DNA from: Chloroflexota bacterium
Lineage (GTDB): Bacteria; Chloroflexota; Anaerolineae; Anaerolineales; Villigracilaceae
Length of the DNA stretch: 64,000 bases
Direction of reading: 5' to 3'
Assembly (NCBI GenBank): GCA_019873735.1
Contig: JAIOAQ010000003.1
Coordinates: 1-64,000 of the forward strand
The notes under the pieces are model-generated. The model made no database searches. It was not told where the DNA came from and saw only the letters and a list, made by a program, of their open reading frames with translations. The position numbers were made by a program, and so were the translations under genes. How positions within the stretch are numbered: position 1 is the stretch's first letter; the number at the start of each line of letters is the position of its first letter. Of this stretch, positions 26,144-35,491 are shown piece after piece.

Positions 26144-26178
26144 CTGGCTTTTTTTCAATCACCCAAACAAAAAGCCAG
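26144..26178. terminator. Bidirectional terminator, phoU / aldolase
   Basis: CTGGCTTTTT (26144-26153) and AAAAAGCCAG (26169-26178) form a 10-bp stem with T-runs in both directions, between convergent genes. Confidence 0.85.
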
Positions 26179-26225
26179 TGTCGAGGATGATCTGTTTGCT
26201 CCACGCTCTATCCAACCACAGAGCC

Positions 26226-27137
26226 TCAAGCCAGGCTGGAGCCGACTTCCCTGAGCGCTTTGACCGCCTCTTCGGGTAGCAGGGGCGGCGCGATACCCAA
26301 CATGCGGCAAATGAGCAGTTTGTGGGCAGTGATTTCAATGTTCTCGGTTATATCTGCTGCCTGGCGCAGGCTGGAACTGGCTACTACCAGACCGTGATTC
26401 TGCATCAGCACGGCAAGACCGTGGGCCTGCATGGCTTTGGCCACCTCGTCAGCCAGTTCGTCGCTGCCGGGCATGATGAAGGGAACAACCGGAATGTCAC
26501 CGAAGAAGGCCGCCTCGGCCGAGATGGGCTGGAATTTTGTGCCGGTCAGGGCCATCAGTGTGGCGTACATGGCGTGACTGTGAATGACTGACTTGACCTC
26601 GGGCATGCGCTGGTAAATGGCGCAATGCACGCGTCGCTCACTGGAGGCATTGTAATCGCTCTTGCCTACGGTGCGCCCGTACAGATCAAGCCGCACCATC
26701 ATTTCCGGGCGCAGGTCGCCTTTGAAGATGGCGCTGGGGGTGATCCAGATTTCGTCGGGGTTGTCTTCGCAGCGGGCGCTGACGTTGCCGCCGGTGGCGG
26801 TGATCATCCCCTTAGCGTACAGTTCATGGGTGACTCGCACAATCTGCTCGCGCACATCGCCGCCCTTCAAGGCTGCGTGAACGGGCGGCGTGGTCTGCGG
26901 CGCGGCGACAAAGGTGCCGCGTCCGCGTTGGCGTTCCACCAGGCCTTCGTTGGCCAACTGCGTGAGCGCCAGGCGGGCAGTCATGCGCGAGACGCCGGTT
27001 TCGGCGCAGATTTGCGTCTCGCCGGGGAGCGGGCTGCCAGGCTGCAAGTCGCCGGAGACGATGCGGACGTGCAACTGTTCGTAAATCTGGCGGTAGAGTG
27101 GGAGGGGACTGGATGGGTCTATCATCAGGTGTTTCAT
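26226..27137 (-). CDS. GntR HTH fused to class II aldolase/adducin domain
   Basis: 303 residues from ATG 27137. Residues 8-75 are a GntR winged helix ([20 protein letters not shown], then [20 protein letters not shown]). Residues 88-300 are a class II aldolase with its functional residues intact: GNVSAR, catalytic Glu in SSERRVH, zinc ligands HSHAMYA and QNHGLV. Class II aldolases cleave sugar phosphates such as fuculose-1-phosphate. A regulator fused to the enzyme could sense its own substrate. TATAAT ends 6 bases before the ATG, so the message may be leaderless. No other sugar genes adjoin it. Confidence 0.87.
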   Translation of the reverse strand: MKHLMIDPSSPLPLYRQIYEQLHVRIVSGDLQPGSPLPGETQICAETGVSRMTARLALTQLANEGLVERQRGRGTFVAAPQTTPPVHAALKGGDVREQIVRVTHELYAKGMITATGGNVSARCEDNPDEIWITPSAIFKGDLRPEMMVRLDLYGRTVGKSDYNASSERRVHCAIYQRMPEVKSVIHSHAMYATLMALTGTKFQPISAEAAFFGDIPVVPFIMPGSDELADEVAKAMQAHGLAVLMQNHGLVVASSSLRQAADITENIEITAHKLLICRMLGIAPPLLPEEAVKALREVGSSLA

Positions 27138-27387
27138 ATATACATTATAACGTTTATTGAAATGGATCAGCCTTTTTGCCCGAAAGTTCGAGGGTAAAAT
27201 ATAGCCAACCCTTACCTGCCTTCCCATTTTGTTGCAGGACAGTTGTCCTGAGGCGGGTTGATTGTTGCTGGCTGGGCAATGTTCCCGGAGTGGTTCGAGA
27301 TGCACGCCTGCTGACCGAACCCATTCAGGCTTACCTGGACTGCCCTGCGCAGGGTGATCCTCTCCTGCCTGCCGCGTTTGCTTTTGA

Positions 27388-27400
27388 GCGGTTATAATTG
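27388..27400 (+). promoter_or_regulatory. -10 box of the MBL hydrolase gene
   Basis: TATAAT at 27393-27398, with GGAGG closely upstream of ATG 27417. The rest of the 279-base gap to the divergent aldolase gene shows no gene. Confidence 0.55.
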
Positions 27401-27416
27401 CCCTGGAGGCTTGAAC

Positions 27417-28067
27417 ATGGAAATTACCTGGTACGGACACTCCTGCTTTCGTCTGGTAGAACGCGGCCTGGCGACGGTCGTTACCGACCCCTTTGACCAC
27501 AATGTCGTTGGCTACGAGGCCCTCAAACTCAAAGCCGATATTGTCACCATCAGCCATGACGCGCCCGGCCATAACTGTGTGAGCGCGGTTAAGGGAACCT
27601 CTCACATTATCGGCGGCCCGGGTGAATACGAAATCGGCGGAGTTTTCATTACCGGCGTGCAGACAGATGTGCAGGGCAAAAAGAACGGCGATCGACCGCG
27701 CAACACACTCTACGTCTTCGATTACAACGGCCTGACCATTGCCCACCTTGGCGATTTGCGGCAAGTCCCGCCGCAAGCCGAAATTGAAGCCTTAGGGACG
27801 GTGCACATTGCCCTCGTACCGGTAGGAGCCGGCGGCGCGCTGAACGCGGCCAAAGCCGCCGAGATCGTCAGCCTGCTTGAGCCGAATATTGTCATTCCGA
27901 TGCACTATGCTACTCCAGCCTCCAAACTCGACCTCGACCCATTGAGCAAATTCCTGAAAGAGATGGGATTGGGAGAACCCTCCCGGCAGGCCTCGTTAAG
28001 CGTCAAACGCGCCAGCGACCTGCCAGATGAAACCCGCCTGGTTGTCCTGGATTACCAGAGTGGCTAG
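27417..28067 (+). CDS. UlaG-type metallo-beta-lactamase-fold hydrolase
   Basis: 216 residues from ATG 27417, preceded by [17 protein letters not shown] opens the fold and [12 protein letters not shown] follows, as in UlaG/YtkL-like hydrolases that lack the full HxHxDH motif. Later ligands: [14 protein letters not shown] and IPMHY. UlaG members are lactonases, but many relatives are uncharacterised, so only an MBL-fold hydrolase can be claimed. It starts a + strand run with mutY and pcm. Confidence 0.85.
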   Translation: MEITWYGHSCFRLVERGLATVVTDPFDHNVVGYEALKLKADIVTISHDAPGHNCVSAVKGTSHIIGGPGEYEIGGVFITGVQTDVQGKKNGDRPRNTLYVFDYNGLTIAHLGDLRQVPPQAEIEALGTVHIALVPVGAGGALNAAKAAEIVSLLEPNIVIPMHYATPASKLDLDPLSKFLKEMGLGEPSRQASLSVKRASDLPDETRLVVLDYQSG

Positions 28068-28077
28068 GAGGCCGGCA

Positions 28078-28380
28078 ATGCCTGTCAAAATTTTGTTGAC
28101 GTGGGATATTCTGCCCGAACGCGAACGCGAATACTTCGAATTTGTCATTGGCGAATTCATCCCTGGCGTTCAACGCCTGGGCTTTCAGCCGGCCGAAGCC
28201 TGGGCGACGATCTACGGCCCCTACCCGCAGATTCAGGTCGGCATGCTGGCGCCCGACGCCGCCTCTGCCCGGCGGATGATGAACTCTGCCGATTGGCAGA
28301 GCCTGCAAGAACAACTCTTCACTTTTGTCACCAATTTCTCCTACAAGGTTGTAGTCGCGCGGGGCGGTTTTCAATTTTAG
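28078..28380 (+). CDS. Conserved-looking 100-residue protein
   Basis: Starts at ATG 28078 after AGGAGG, 10 bases past the MBL gene. The pattern KILLTWDILPEREREYFEFV, then GFQPAEAWATIYGPYPQIQV, alternates strand-helix-strand as in a dimeric alpha/beta barrel (NIPSNAP/ABM-like). There is no signal or TM. Function unknown. Confidence 0.7.
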   Translation: MPVKILLTWDILPEREREYFEFVIGEFIPGVQRLGFQPAEAWATIYGPYPQIQVGMLAPDAASARRMMNSADWQSLQEQLFTFVTNFSYKVVVARGGFQF

Positions 28381-28393
28381 CCATTTGAAAAAA

Positions 28394-29476
28394 ATGAGCC
28401 GGTCGCAACTTGCTGAGCGTTTGCTTGAGTGGTATCGCCTGAACGGGCGGCAGTTGCCCTGGCGCACTTCCCCTCATCCCTACGCCGTCTGGGTTTCTGA
28501 AATCATGCTTCAGCAGACGCGCGTTGAGACGGTCATCCCCTACTTTGAACGCTGGATGAGACGCTTCCCCACGCTTCAAGCGCTGGCTGAAGCCTCTCAG
28601 CAGGAAGTGTTGCAAGCCTGGGAAGGTTTGGGCTATTATAGCCGGGCGCGCAGTTTGCACCGCGCGGCGCAAATTGTCGTCCGCGAATATGGCGGGCAAC
28701 TGCCGCGCAGCCTGGAAGCCTTGCAGAGCCTGCCCGGCATTGGCCCCTATACGGCCGGGGCGATTGCCTCGATCGCCTTTGGCCTGGACGTGCCAGGCCT
28801 GGATGGGAACGTGCGCCGCGTCTTTTCCCGGCTTTTTGACCTCACCACCGCCGCGGATACTCCCTCCGGGGAACGGTTCTTGCTGGACCTGGTGACGGCT
28901 CACCTGCCTGACGGCCAGGCCGGCGACTACAACCAGGCGCTGATGGATTTGGGCGCCCTGATTTGCCTGCCCAAAAAACCGCTTTGTCTGTCATGTCCTT
29001 TGAATAATCTCTGCCTGGCCTATGCCCGTGGCGTGCAGGAACAGCGGCCGGTATTGAAGCCCCGCGCCGTTGTCCCGCATTACACCGTCACGGCCGGTAT
29101 TTTGCGCCGCAATGGCCATGTCCTCCTGGCCCAACGTCCGGCGGGCGGGTTGTTGGGCGGATTGTGGGAATTCCCCGGCGGGAAACAGGAAGACGGCGAA
29201 GACTTGCCTGCCTGCTTGCGGCGGGAGTTACAGGAAGAACTGGGGGTGGATGTAGAAGTGGGCCAGCGGGTGGGCGTTTTTCGCCATGCCTACACCCATT
29301 TTCGAATCACGCTGCATGCGTTTGAATGCGCCTTGAAGGCGGGCGAACCGCGTCCCCTGCAGGCCAGTCAGATTGCCTGGGCGCCTCTGGCAGACCTACA
29401 CGCTTATCCCATGGGCAAAGTGGACCGTCTCATTGCCCGCCGGCTGCAGGATGGCGGTGAAGATGACGGATCTTGA
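28394..29476 (+). CDS. mutY: A/G-specific adenine glycosylase MutY
   Basis: 360 residues from ATG 28394; a TTG at 28385 is an alternative. The HhH-GPD core has LQQTRVETVIPYFERWM and LPGIGPYTAGAIASIAFG. An iron-sulfur cluster motif follows (CLPKKPLCLSCPLNNLC; C-x6-C-x2-C-x5-C), then a C-terminal NUDIX-like domain with GGLWEFPGGK and RRELQEELG. MutY removes adenine opposite 8-oxoguanine. The C-terminal domain recognises the oxidised base. Its end overlaps the pcm start. Confidence 0.93.
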   Translation: MSRSQLAERLLEWYRLNGRQLPWRTSPHPYAVWVSEIMLQQTRVETVIPYFERWMRRFPTLQALAEASQQEVLQAWEGLGYYSRARSLHRAAQIVVREYGGQLPRSLEALQSLPGIGPYTAGAIASIAFGLDVPGLDGNVRRVFSRLFDLTTAADTPSGERFLLDLVTAHLPDGQAGDYNQALMDLGALICLPKKPLCLSCPLNNLCLAYARGVQEQRPVLKPRAVVPHYTVTAGILRRNGHVLLAQRPAGGLLGGLWEFPGGKQEDGEDLPACLRRELQEELGVDVEVGQRVGVFRHAYTHFRITLHAFECALKAGEPRPLQASQIAWAPLADLHAYPMGKVDRLIARRLQDGGEDDGS

Positions 29477-30119
29477 GGCAGAACGCCAGCGCATGGTGGA
29501 TGAACAAATCGTCCGCCGGGGGCTGACCGAACCGCGTCTGCTGGCAGCCATGCGGGCTGTGCCGCGTCACGAATTTGTGCCTGCCGAATACCTGGATTAC
29601 GCTTATGATGACGGCCCGTTGCCGATTGGCAGCGGGCAGACCATTTCTCAGCCTTATATTGTGGCGCTCATGACTCATCTGCTGGCGCTGCGCGGCGTTG
29701 AACGTGTGCTTGAGGTCGGCACCGGTTCGGGGTATCAGGCCGCGGTGTTGGCGCACATGGCGGCCGAGGTCCACACGGTGGAGATTCTGCCAGAATTGGC
29801 CGAGCAGGCGCGGGTGAGTCTGAACCGTCTGGGTTTGAACAACGTCCACTGTCACCTGGCAGATGGTTCTCTCGGCTGGCCCAAAGCCGCGCCGTATGAG
29901 GGCATTCTCGTGGCGGCTTCTGCACCGGATGTCCCTCCGCCTTTGCTGGAGCAGTTGGCCGACGGCGGGCGTCTGGTCTTGCCGGTGGGCGGACGCCTTT
30001 CTCAAGAGTTGGTGGTGGTCACGCGGCAGGGGGAAAAATATGAGCGCCGGACGGTTTTGAGCGTGGCCTTTGTTCCATTGCGCGGGGTACATGGCTGGAA
30101 AGCGGGTCATTTCCAATGA
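29463..30119 (+). CDS. pcm: Protein-L-isoaspartate O-methyltransferase
   Basis: 218 residues from ATG 29463, overlapping the mutY stop. VPRHEFVPAEYLDYAYDDGP and the SAM site VLEVGTGSGYQAAVLAHM are diagnostic. The C-terminal GGRLVLPVGG and LSVAFVPLRG complete the fold. It repairs isoaspartyl residues in aged proteins. Its stop overlaps the next gene (ATGA). Confidence 0.93.
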   Translation: MTDLEAERQRMVDEQIVRRGLTEPRLLAAMRAVPRHEFVPAEYLDYAYDDGPLPIGSGQTISQPYIVALMTHLLALRGVERVLEVGTGSGYQAAVLAHMAAEVHTVEILPELAEQARVSLNRLGLNNVHCHLADGSLGWPKAAPYEGILVAASAPDVPPPLLEQLADGGRLVLPVGGRLSQELVVVTRQGEKYERRTVLSVAFVPLRGVHGWKAGHFQ

Positions 30120-31852
30120 TTGTTGCTGATGGCTTGCTGGTTTTAGGGCAATACGCGCTGCCGCTGCTGGTCTTCTTTGTCTCTGTGCTGGGGTGGGGGT
30201 TGTGGTGCATGCGTCCTTTCGCACATCGGGTTTCTCCCGCGCGTGCGCTTGCGCTGGCCCTGGGAATTGGGATAGTGGCTTTGGGGTTTTTGGGACTGGC
30301 GACGGCGTTGCTGGCCCGATTCTGGCAGGCGGCTTGGAAACTGGTCAGCCTGATAATTGCGGCGGCGGCTGTGGCCGGTTTGCTGCTGTTTGGCTGGGAA
30401 CAGCGCGCCGCGCTTCGGGCTCAGGCTGGGAGAATCCTGTTGGGAAGTTTGTTATTTCTGGCGCTACTGGTGGTGCGGTTGATCTTCGTCCGCTCTATCC
30501 TGATGCCGCCTTATCATGATTCGCCGGAGCATTACATGCTTGTGGAAAGCCTGCTTCATCCGCTTGAGGCTGTGGATGTGGCGAACTTTTTGCTGGATGC
30601 GGGCGCGCGTTATTATCATCTGGGCTTTCACGCGCTGACTGGCTGGTGGGTTTCGGTTACGGGGTTGGGCATTGCCCCGGCTCTGGCTTTGCTTGGACAG
30701 ATTTTCCTGGTCATTTGCCCTTTTACCGTCTTTGCTCTGGCCGACTTGCTGCATGGCGAGCAGGGTTTTGCCTGGTTTGCGGCCTTGTTGGCGGCTGTTG
30801 GCTGGCCCATGCCTGCTTTTGCAGTCAATTGGGGTAAGTACCCGGCGCTGGCTGCGGTGGCCGCTTTTCCGTCTATTGTGGCCTTGTGGCTGCTTGTCCG
30901 AGGCGGCAGGGGCGGAGTGTTGGTCAGGTATGCTTTGCTCTTGGTTCTGTCGGCCGGATTGACGCTGATCCATTCCCGCGCGCTTGTCTTGTTGGCGCTG
31001 GCGGCCTGCTGTTTCGGGTTGGGGTGGATTCGCTTTCCCAGGCGGATGCCGCTGGGTTGGTCGCTTTTGCCTGCCTTTGCCATGCTGCCGCTGTTTTACT
31101 GGCTGCGCGATCCGCTCCTGAGCCGGTATTTTGGGCCGGTGTATATCATCTTGCTTCTCGTTACCCTGGGATTGCCGTTTGCCTTTTCGTTTGCGCCGGG
31201 GGTTTCGGTGGCGGCGGGATTGTTTATGTTGGGTATCTATGCAGCCTCGGCAATGAGGTTGCCCGCAATTTTGAAAGGCTACAGCCGTTTCTTGCTGGAT
31301 CGGCCCTTTGTGGATGTTTCGCTCTTTTTGCCGCTTTCTGTGCTGGTCGGTCTGGAACTGGCGGGGGTCTTGTTCAGGCTTGAATCTAAGCCGCGTTTGC
31401 AGGCCGGGGCGGGGGCATTTTTTGCAGGCGTCATCTTCCTCTCGTTTTCTTTGCAGGGTTCCTTGCGCGCTGACCGCTGCTGTAACTACGTAGAGAGGGG
31501 TGACTTGTACGCTATGGAGTGGATTAAGTCAGAAACTGCGCCGGATGCAATTGTGTTGATTGCAGGCTATGAGATGAAAAATTATCAGGTAGCAACCGAT
31601 GGCGGCGCATGGGTGCGGGCGTTGACGGGCCGAAACATGAACAAGGTGCGTTATGACCTGCCGTGGGATAAGGCCTCTGCTCGGGCGCTTGTCTGCAAGC
31701 CTGAATGGGGCGAGCCGTACATTTACGCGGGTGGCCAGGAATTTAGTTTTGACCGCAATCTGTTGTACCGTCCGGAGTGGTATCAGGTAGTTTATGAGTT
31801 TGAGGGGACTCGGATTTACAAGGTGCAGAATTGCAGCGACAGACATCCCTGA
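30116..31852 (+). CDS. Multi-TM membrane protein, GT-C-like
   Basis: 578 residues with about 11-12 TM helices and a 110-residue soluble C-terminal part. MPPYHDSPEHYMLVESLLHP, in the loop after the fourth helix, and the following region recall GT-C glycosyltransferases, but the DxD-type residues are not clear. It overlaps pcm, so it is likely in the same transcript. Function not assigned. Confidence 0.7.
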   Translation: MIVADGLLVLGQYALPLLVFFVSVLGWGLWCMRPFAHRVSPARALALALGIGIVALGFLGLATALLARFWQAAWKLVSLIIAAAAVAGLLLFGWEQRAALRAQAGRILLGSLLFLALLVVRLIFVRSILMPPYHDSPEHYMLVESLLHPLEAVDVANFLLDAGARYYHLGFHALTGWWVSVTGLGIAPALALLGQIFLVICPFTVFALADLLHGEQGFAWFAALLAAVGWPMPAFAVNWGKYPALAAVAAFPSIVALWLLVRGGRGGVLVRYALLLVLSAGLTLIHSRALVLLALAACCFGLGWIRFPRRMPLGWSLLPAFAMLPLFYWLRDPLLSRYFGPVYIILLLVTLGLPFAFSFAPGVSVAAGLFMLGIYAASAMRLPAILKGYSRFLLDRPFVDVSLFLPLSVLVGLELAGVLFRLESKPRLQAGAGAFFAGVIFLSFSLQGSLRADRCCNYVERGDLYAMEWIKSETAPDAIVLIAGYEMKNYQVATDGGAWVRALTGRNMNKVRYDLPWDKASARALVCKPEWGEPYIYAGGQEFSFDRNLLYRPEWYQVVYEFEGTRIYKVQNCSDRHP

Positions 31853-31903
31853 TGGTCTGAGCGGTTGGGGGAGCAAAGTTGTTCATACATTCATACTATT
31901 ATT

Positions 31904-31933
31904 TCAATTCCATAAGTGCTACAATGGAATTGA
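31904..31933 (+). promoter_or_regulatory. Inverted repeat overlapping a promoter
   Basis: TCAATTCCAT (31904-31913) and ATGGAATTGA (31924-31933) form a perfect 10-bp inverted repeat whose loop contains a TACAAT -10-like box (31919-31924). It is 41 bases before the lipoprotein ATG, after GGAGGC. It may be an operator or a transcript hairpin. Confidence 0.5.
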
Positions 31934-31973
31934 CATTTCCAGCCAGGTTTCTCGAATTTAAAAGGAGGCGGCG

Positions 31974-33344
31974 ATGAACGCCAAAATGAGAATTTTTCTG
32001 GTTGTTTTTGTTCTCTTGGGCATTGCCGCATTAGCAAGTTGTAACCTTCCCAAGCCTTGTACACCGGCCATGCTGGTGGCGCCTCAATTGCAATCTCCTG
32101 CCATGTGGGAAGTGGTCAACTCATTACAGCCTAGTCTGACGTGGAAGTACCCCACGGTTATCTTTGGCCCCTCGCCTACACCTACGCTGGTGCCGGCAAG
32201 CGGCGGCTCTGGAGGGGGCGGCTCTGTTCCTGGTGGGCCGACACTGGTTCCTGGAACCCTTCCAACCCTGGCGGCGCCAGTGCCGCCAGGCGGGCCGTTC
32301 GAACCGGTGCCAGTCCCATACTTTTATCCACACCCTCCGTTTTCTTATTTTCCTTACTTTGAAACACCCTACTTCTTCTTGCCTTACTTCTGGCCTGCTC
32401 TGGAACCATTGCCTTACAAGTTCGTATATACAACCGCCAGTTGTTCGCCTCAAGGCTATCGCGTCAGCCTTCAGACCGGGCCTAATTTCAGCGATGATTT
32501 GGGTGGGAATACAAACAATACCCACTGGTCACCCAGCACACCTTTGCAGCCTGCAACAGAGTATCGTTGGGGGGTAGCAGCAGTCAGCGGCGGCGGGGTT
32601 GGTCCGTTTGCCGGCTACCGTTACTTCTTTACCGGGCCGCTCTGCGAATGCACGCCGGAATCTTTGCTGGCTCCTACGCTCAAGCCTTTGCCTGCATCGG
32701 TGAACAGTCTCTTGCCTGGTCTCTCCTGGGATTATCCAGGCGACTGCCTGCCCCAAGGCTACCGCATTGATTTGTCCACCGACCCGTCTTTTGAGGACAC
32801 CAGCCTGAGCGGGGGGACGGGCAATCCGTTTACCCATTGGGGGCCGGCAGAAAGTTTGGCCGACTGTACCACATATTACTGGCGCGTGGCTGCGGTTTGT
32901 GATCAGCCAGGAGGCGGGACGCTCGTTGGCCCCTATTCTGAAGTGCAGTCCTTCAGCACGCAGAAGATGAAGGTGTGCCCTACGTTGACTCCGCTCAACC
33001 CCAGTTTCATTCCCAGCCTCGACGCGAATTGCCGCAAGGGACCGGATGTGCAGTATGGTCTATTGGCTGTGGCCGCGGCGGGACAGGAAATCCCCATTCT
33101 AGGGCGTAATCCGGAAGGTGATTGGTTTTACGTCCGCCTTGAAGGCAATCTGCTGTGCTGGATTGCGCGCAGAACCGGCGAGACAGAAGGCGATACCGAC
33201 CAGTTGCCCATTGTTGAATTTGAACCCCTGCCCACAAGAAGGGATAGGACAGGCGGTTGTGCTCAATACACCGATCCTAAAACTTGTTGGAGCGTAATGG
33301 GCTGCTACTGGGACTCCTCCAACGAGCGGTGTATGAAGAGGTAG
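31974..33344 (+). CDS. Putative surface lipoprotein with Pro/Tyr/Phe-rich segment and SH3b end
   Basis: 456 residues with a lipobox (AALASC, Cys near 24). Residues 105-145 are unusually rich in Pro, Tyr and Phe (FYPHPPFSYFPYFETPYFFL). Two fibronectin-III-like modules follow (YRVSLQTGPNFSD... and the parallel YRIDLSTDPSFED...), then a bacterial SH3 module (CRKGPDVQYGLLAVAAAGQE) and a Cys-rich tail. It probably sits on the outer face of the cell. No catalytic motif. Confidence 0.75.
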   Translation: MNAKMRIFLVVFVLLGIAALASCNLPKPCTPAMLVAPQLQSPAMWEVVNSLQPSLTWKYPTVIFGPSPTPTLVPASGGSGGGGSVPGGPTLVPGTLPTLAAPVPPGGPFEPVPVPYFYPHPPFSYFPYFETPYFFLPYFWPALEPLPYKFVYTTASCSPQGYRVSLQTGPNFSDDLGGNTNNTHWSPSTPLQPATEYRWGVAAVSGGGVGPFAGYRYFFTGPLCECTPESLLAPTLKPLPASVNSLLPGLSWDYPGDCLPQGYRIDLSTDPSFEDTSLSGGTGNPFTHWGPAESLADCTTYYWRVAAVCDQPGGGTLVGPYSEVQSFSTQKMKVCPTLTPLNPSFIPSLDANCRKGPDVQYGLLAVAAAGQEIPILGRNPEGDWFYVRLEGNLLCWIARRTGETEGDTDQLPIVEFEPLPTRRDRTGGCAQYTDPKTCWSVMGCYWDSSNERCMKR

Positions 33345-33365
33345 GCGGGTTTTATTTAACAGAAG

Positions 33366-33416
33366 GGGCGGCGTATGACCTCTGCAAACTATGCAGAGGA
33401 GACGCTGCCCTTTTTT
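33366..33416. terminator. Terminator after the lipoprotein
   Basis: GGGCGGCGT (33366-33374) pairs with ACGCTGCCC (33402-33410), with an inner perfect stem CCTCTGC/GCAGAGG, followed by six T residues. It separates convergent genes. Confidence 0.85.
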
Positions 33417-33421
33417 ATGCC

Positions 33422-35410
33422 TCATGGCTTGCAGTTAAGGCGCTGCCGAATCCTGTTAGCGGCTTCTGCAATGCTTGCTTCCTCTTCCAGCCGGCGCCAT
33501 AGTTGACACAGGGCGTTTTTGAGATAGGGGGCTTCTCGCCAGACGTCAAGGCTCAATTCTTCGGCAGAAGAGACGCTTTCAGTACGCCCATATCCCTCGA
33601 TAAAGAGCAGCCATTCTGCCGGATCGCGTGGACGGTAGCCGTGATTCAGCGCGGCGCGGCCTGCCCGAACGACTGCGGTCCAGTCGGATACCTGACGGGC
33701 CAGATCGGCTTTTTCGTAATAGTAGCACCAGTCGTGTTCGGGTTCGGGGCCGAAGATGGCGGGCGGCGGAAGCGGCGCTTGCGCCTCTGGGATAATCCTA
33801 TCCGGGCGTGAGAGGGCAATGGCCGGCAGGATAGATGGTTCCAGGCCGGGAATCGTCTTTTGATTATTGTGGACTGCATCCAGAACCTTCAAGCAGCCCC
33901 CGTGGGCAGGAAAGTAAATTGCGATTGCCTGAGAGGTTGTCCCCTCAAAGGTTGTGGTGGCATAGGCAACGTTGATCGGCAGATTCGCCTCCAGGCGCGG
34001 GAGTTTTGGCCCGCCAAGGCGCAGTTCGGGGTATAGAAGGAGATAAGCGATTCTGTCCGATGTATTTTCGGGCGCGTAAATCCAGTTGATCGGGGCGGTC
34101 AGGCTCAAATCGGTTTCGTAGGTCAGATGCAGGTCGGGGGAGAGGATCACAGTCTCCGGCTGAATGCCCGGCGCGCGCCAGATGAGTTGCCAGAAGAAAT
34201 CGCGTTGTCTGGCCCAATCTCTTTGGTAGGTATAAGCATGCCCGATGTGTTGACCGGCAGCCAGAGCAATGACCAGACTGACCAGGGTGATGCGGCGGGC
34301 CTCTGACTTTATGAGGGCAAGCATACCGGTTAGGAGCAGGCTGGCGCCAAGAATCATCGGCAGGAAGAAACGATCCCAGCCAAAGTTGAAGCGCAGAGGC
34401 AGGCCTGCAACCCAGGAGGGAAAGCGGCCGCCAACCATGCCAACCAGGCCGATCAGCATCGCGCCGTAAGCCCAGTTGGCACTGGCAGGCTGCGCGTCTG
34501 ACTCAAAGTGTTTTTGGTAATGTTTTGCTGCCAGGAAGGTGATCACCATGACGGTCGCGGCCAGCAAGGCGATATCCCGGTTGCCCCACAGGGTTTTTAG
34601 CCCCCAGAACCAGCCCAGCAAGGCTTCGGCCAGATCCTGGATGTGGCCCAGGGCCGAAGGCCAGTTTGGGGTTTCCGTCAAACCGGCCGGATTGTAATAG
34701 TGATACTTGCCGGACTGGTAAAAATGAATCAACCAGAGCAGGTTGGCAGTCCAAATTGCCAGGTAGGGCAGCCAGCGTTTGAAGACAAAGCCTGCTTTTT
34801 GCCAGGCAGATGACTGATGTTCTGAAGCCTGCCATAGAAAGAGCGGGCGCAGGATTTCCAGCCCGAGGAAGTACTCGGTGGGCAGGAGCCCAAGGGTCTG
34901 CAGGCCAAGCGCCAGCAGGGTGTCGGGCCAGAACCTGTGAGCCTGGCGCGCAGCCCGAATGGACAATCCCAGCGAGAGCAGGCAGGCGCTGAGAGGGATA
35001 AAATGTTGATTGGTATAGGTGACCGGCAGCCACTGTTGGGTAAAAGCCGGATAGACCAGGAAAAGCAGGCTGGCGGCCAGAGCCTGACGCCGGGATTGGG
35101 GCCAGGCCGTCCGCAGACAGAACCAGGCCGAAAGTCCGGTGAGGAGCCGCATGAACAGGCCAAAGATCTGCCAGGCAAGGGGAGTCGCGGGAATAAGGCT
35201 GGTCGTCAACCAGGCAATCGGCCACAGGAACGGGCGTGAATGTTCAAAAATGCCCACCACTTCTGCCGGGCCGCGCTGGTGGACGTTCCACAGAAAAGGC
35301 CAATCGTCCCAATACAGGCCCAGGCGGGAAAGCAGCAGGCCATAGGCCAAAATGGTCAGGATCAGAAAGGCAAGGGGGATAGAGCGGTTGGAAAACCGGT
35401 GTGTGTTCAT
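33422..35410 (-). CDS. GT-C-type membrane glycosyltransferase, putative
   Basis: 662 residues with about 10 TM helices. The first extracytoplasmic loop carries WDDWPF (Asp35-Asp36), the position of the catalytic Asp in GT-C glycosyltransferases that use lipid-linked sugars. A soluble C-terminal domain of about 200 residues follows. No partner genes for a glycan pathway adjoin it, so the substrate is unknown. Confidence 0.72.
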   Translation of the reverse strand: MNTHRFSNRSIPLAFLILTILAYGLLLSRLGLYWDDWPFLWNVHQRGPAEVVGIFEHSRPFLWPIAWLTTSLIPATPLAWQIFGLFMRLLTGLSAWFCLRTAWPQSRRQALAASLLFLVYPAFTQQWLPVTYTNQHFIPLSACLLSLGLSIRAARQAHRFWPDTLLALGLQTLGLLPTEYFLGLEILRPLFLWQASEHQSSAWQKAGFVFKRWLPYLAIWTANLLWLIHFYQSGKYHYYNPAGLTETPNWPSALGHIQDLAEALLGWFWGLKTLWGNRDIALLAATVMVITFLAAKHYQKHFESDAQPASANWAYGAMLIGLVGMVGGRFPSWVAGLPLRFNFGWDRFFLPMILGASLLLTGMLALIKSEARRITLVSLVIALAAGQHIGHAYTYQRDWARQRDFFWQLIWRAPGIQPETVILSPDLHLTYETDLSLTAPINWIYAPENTSDRIAYLLLYPELRLGGPKLPRLEANLPINVAYATTTFEGTTSQAIAIYFPAHGGCLKVLDAVHNNQKTIPGLEPSILPAIALSRPDRIIPEAQAPLPPPAIFGPEPEHDWCYYYEKADLARQVSDWTAVVRAGRAALNHGYRPRDPAEWLLFIEGYGRTESVSSAEELSLDVWREAPYLKNALCQLWRRLEEEASIAEAANRIRQRLNCKP

Positions 35411-35491
35411 CGGTGCTATGTAATTATACAGTCATGGGACTTTGAGATACTGGGCCGATGGATGGGGAATTTTTGGGGTAGAATACTCCCC

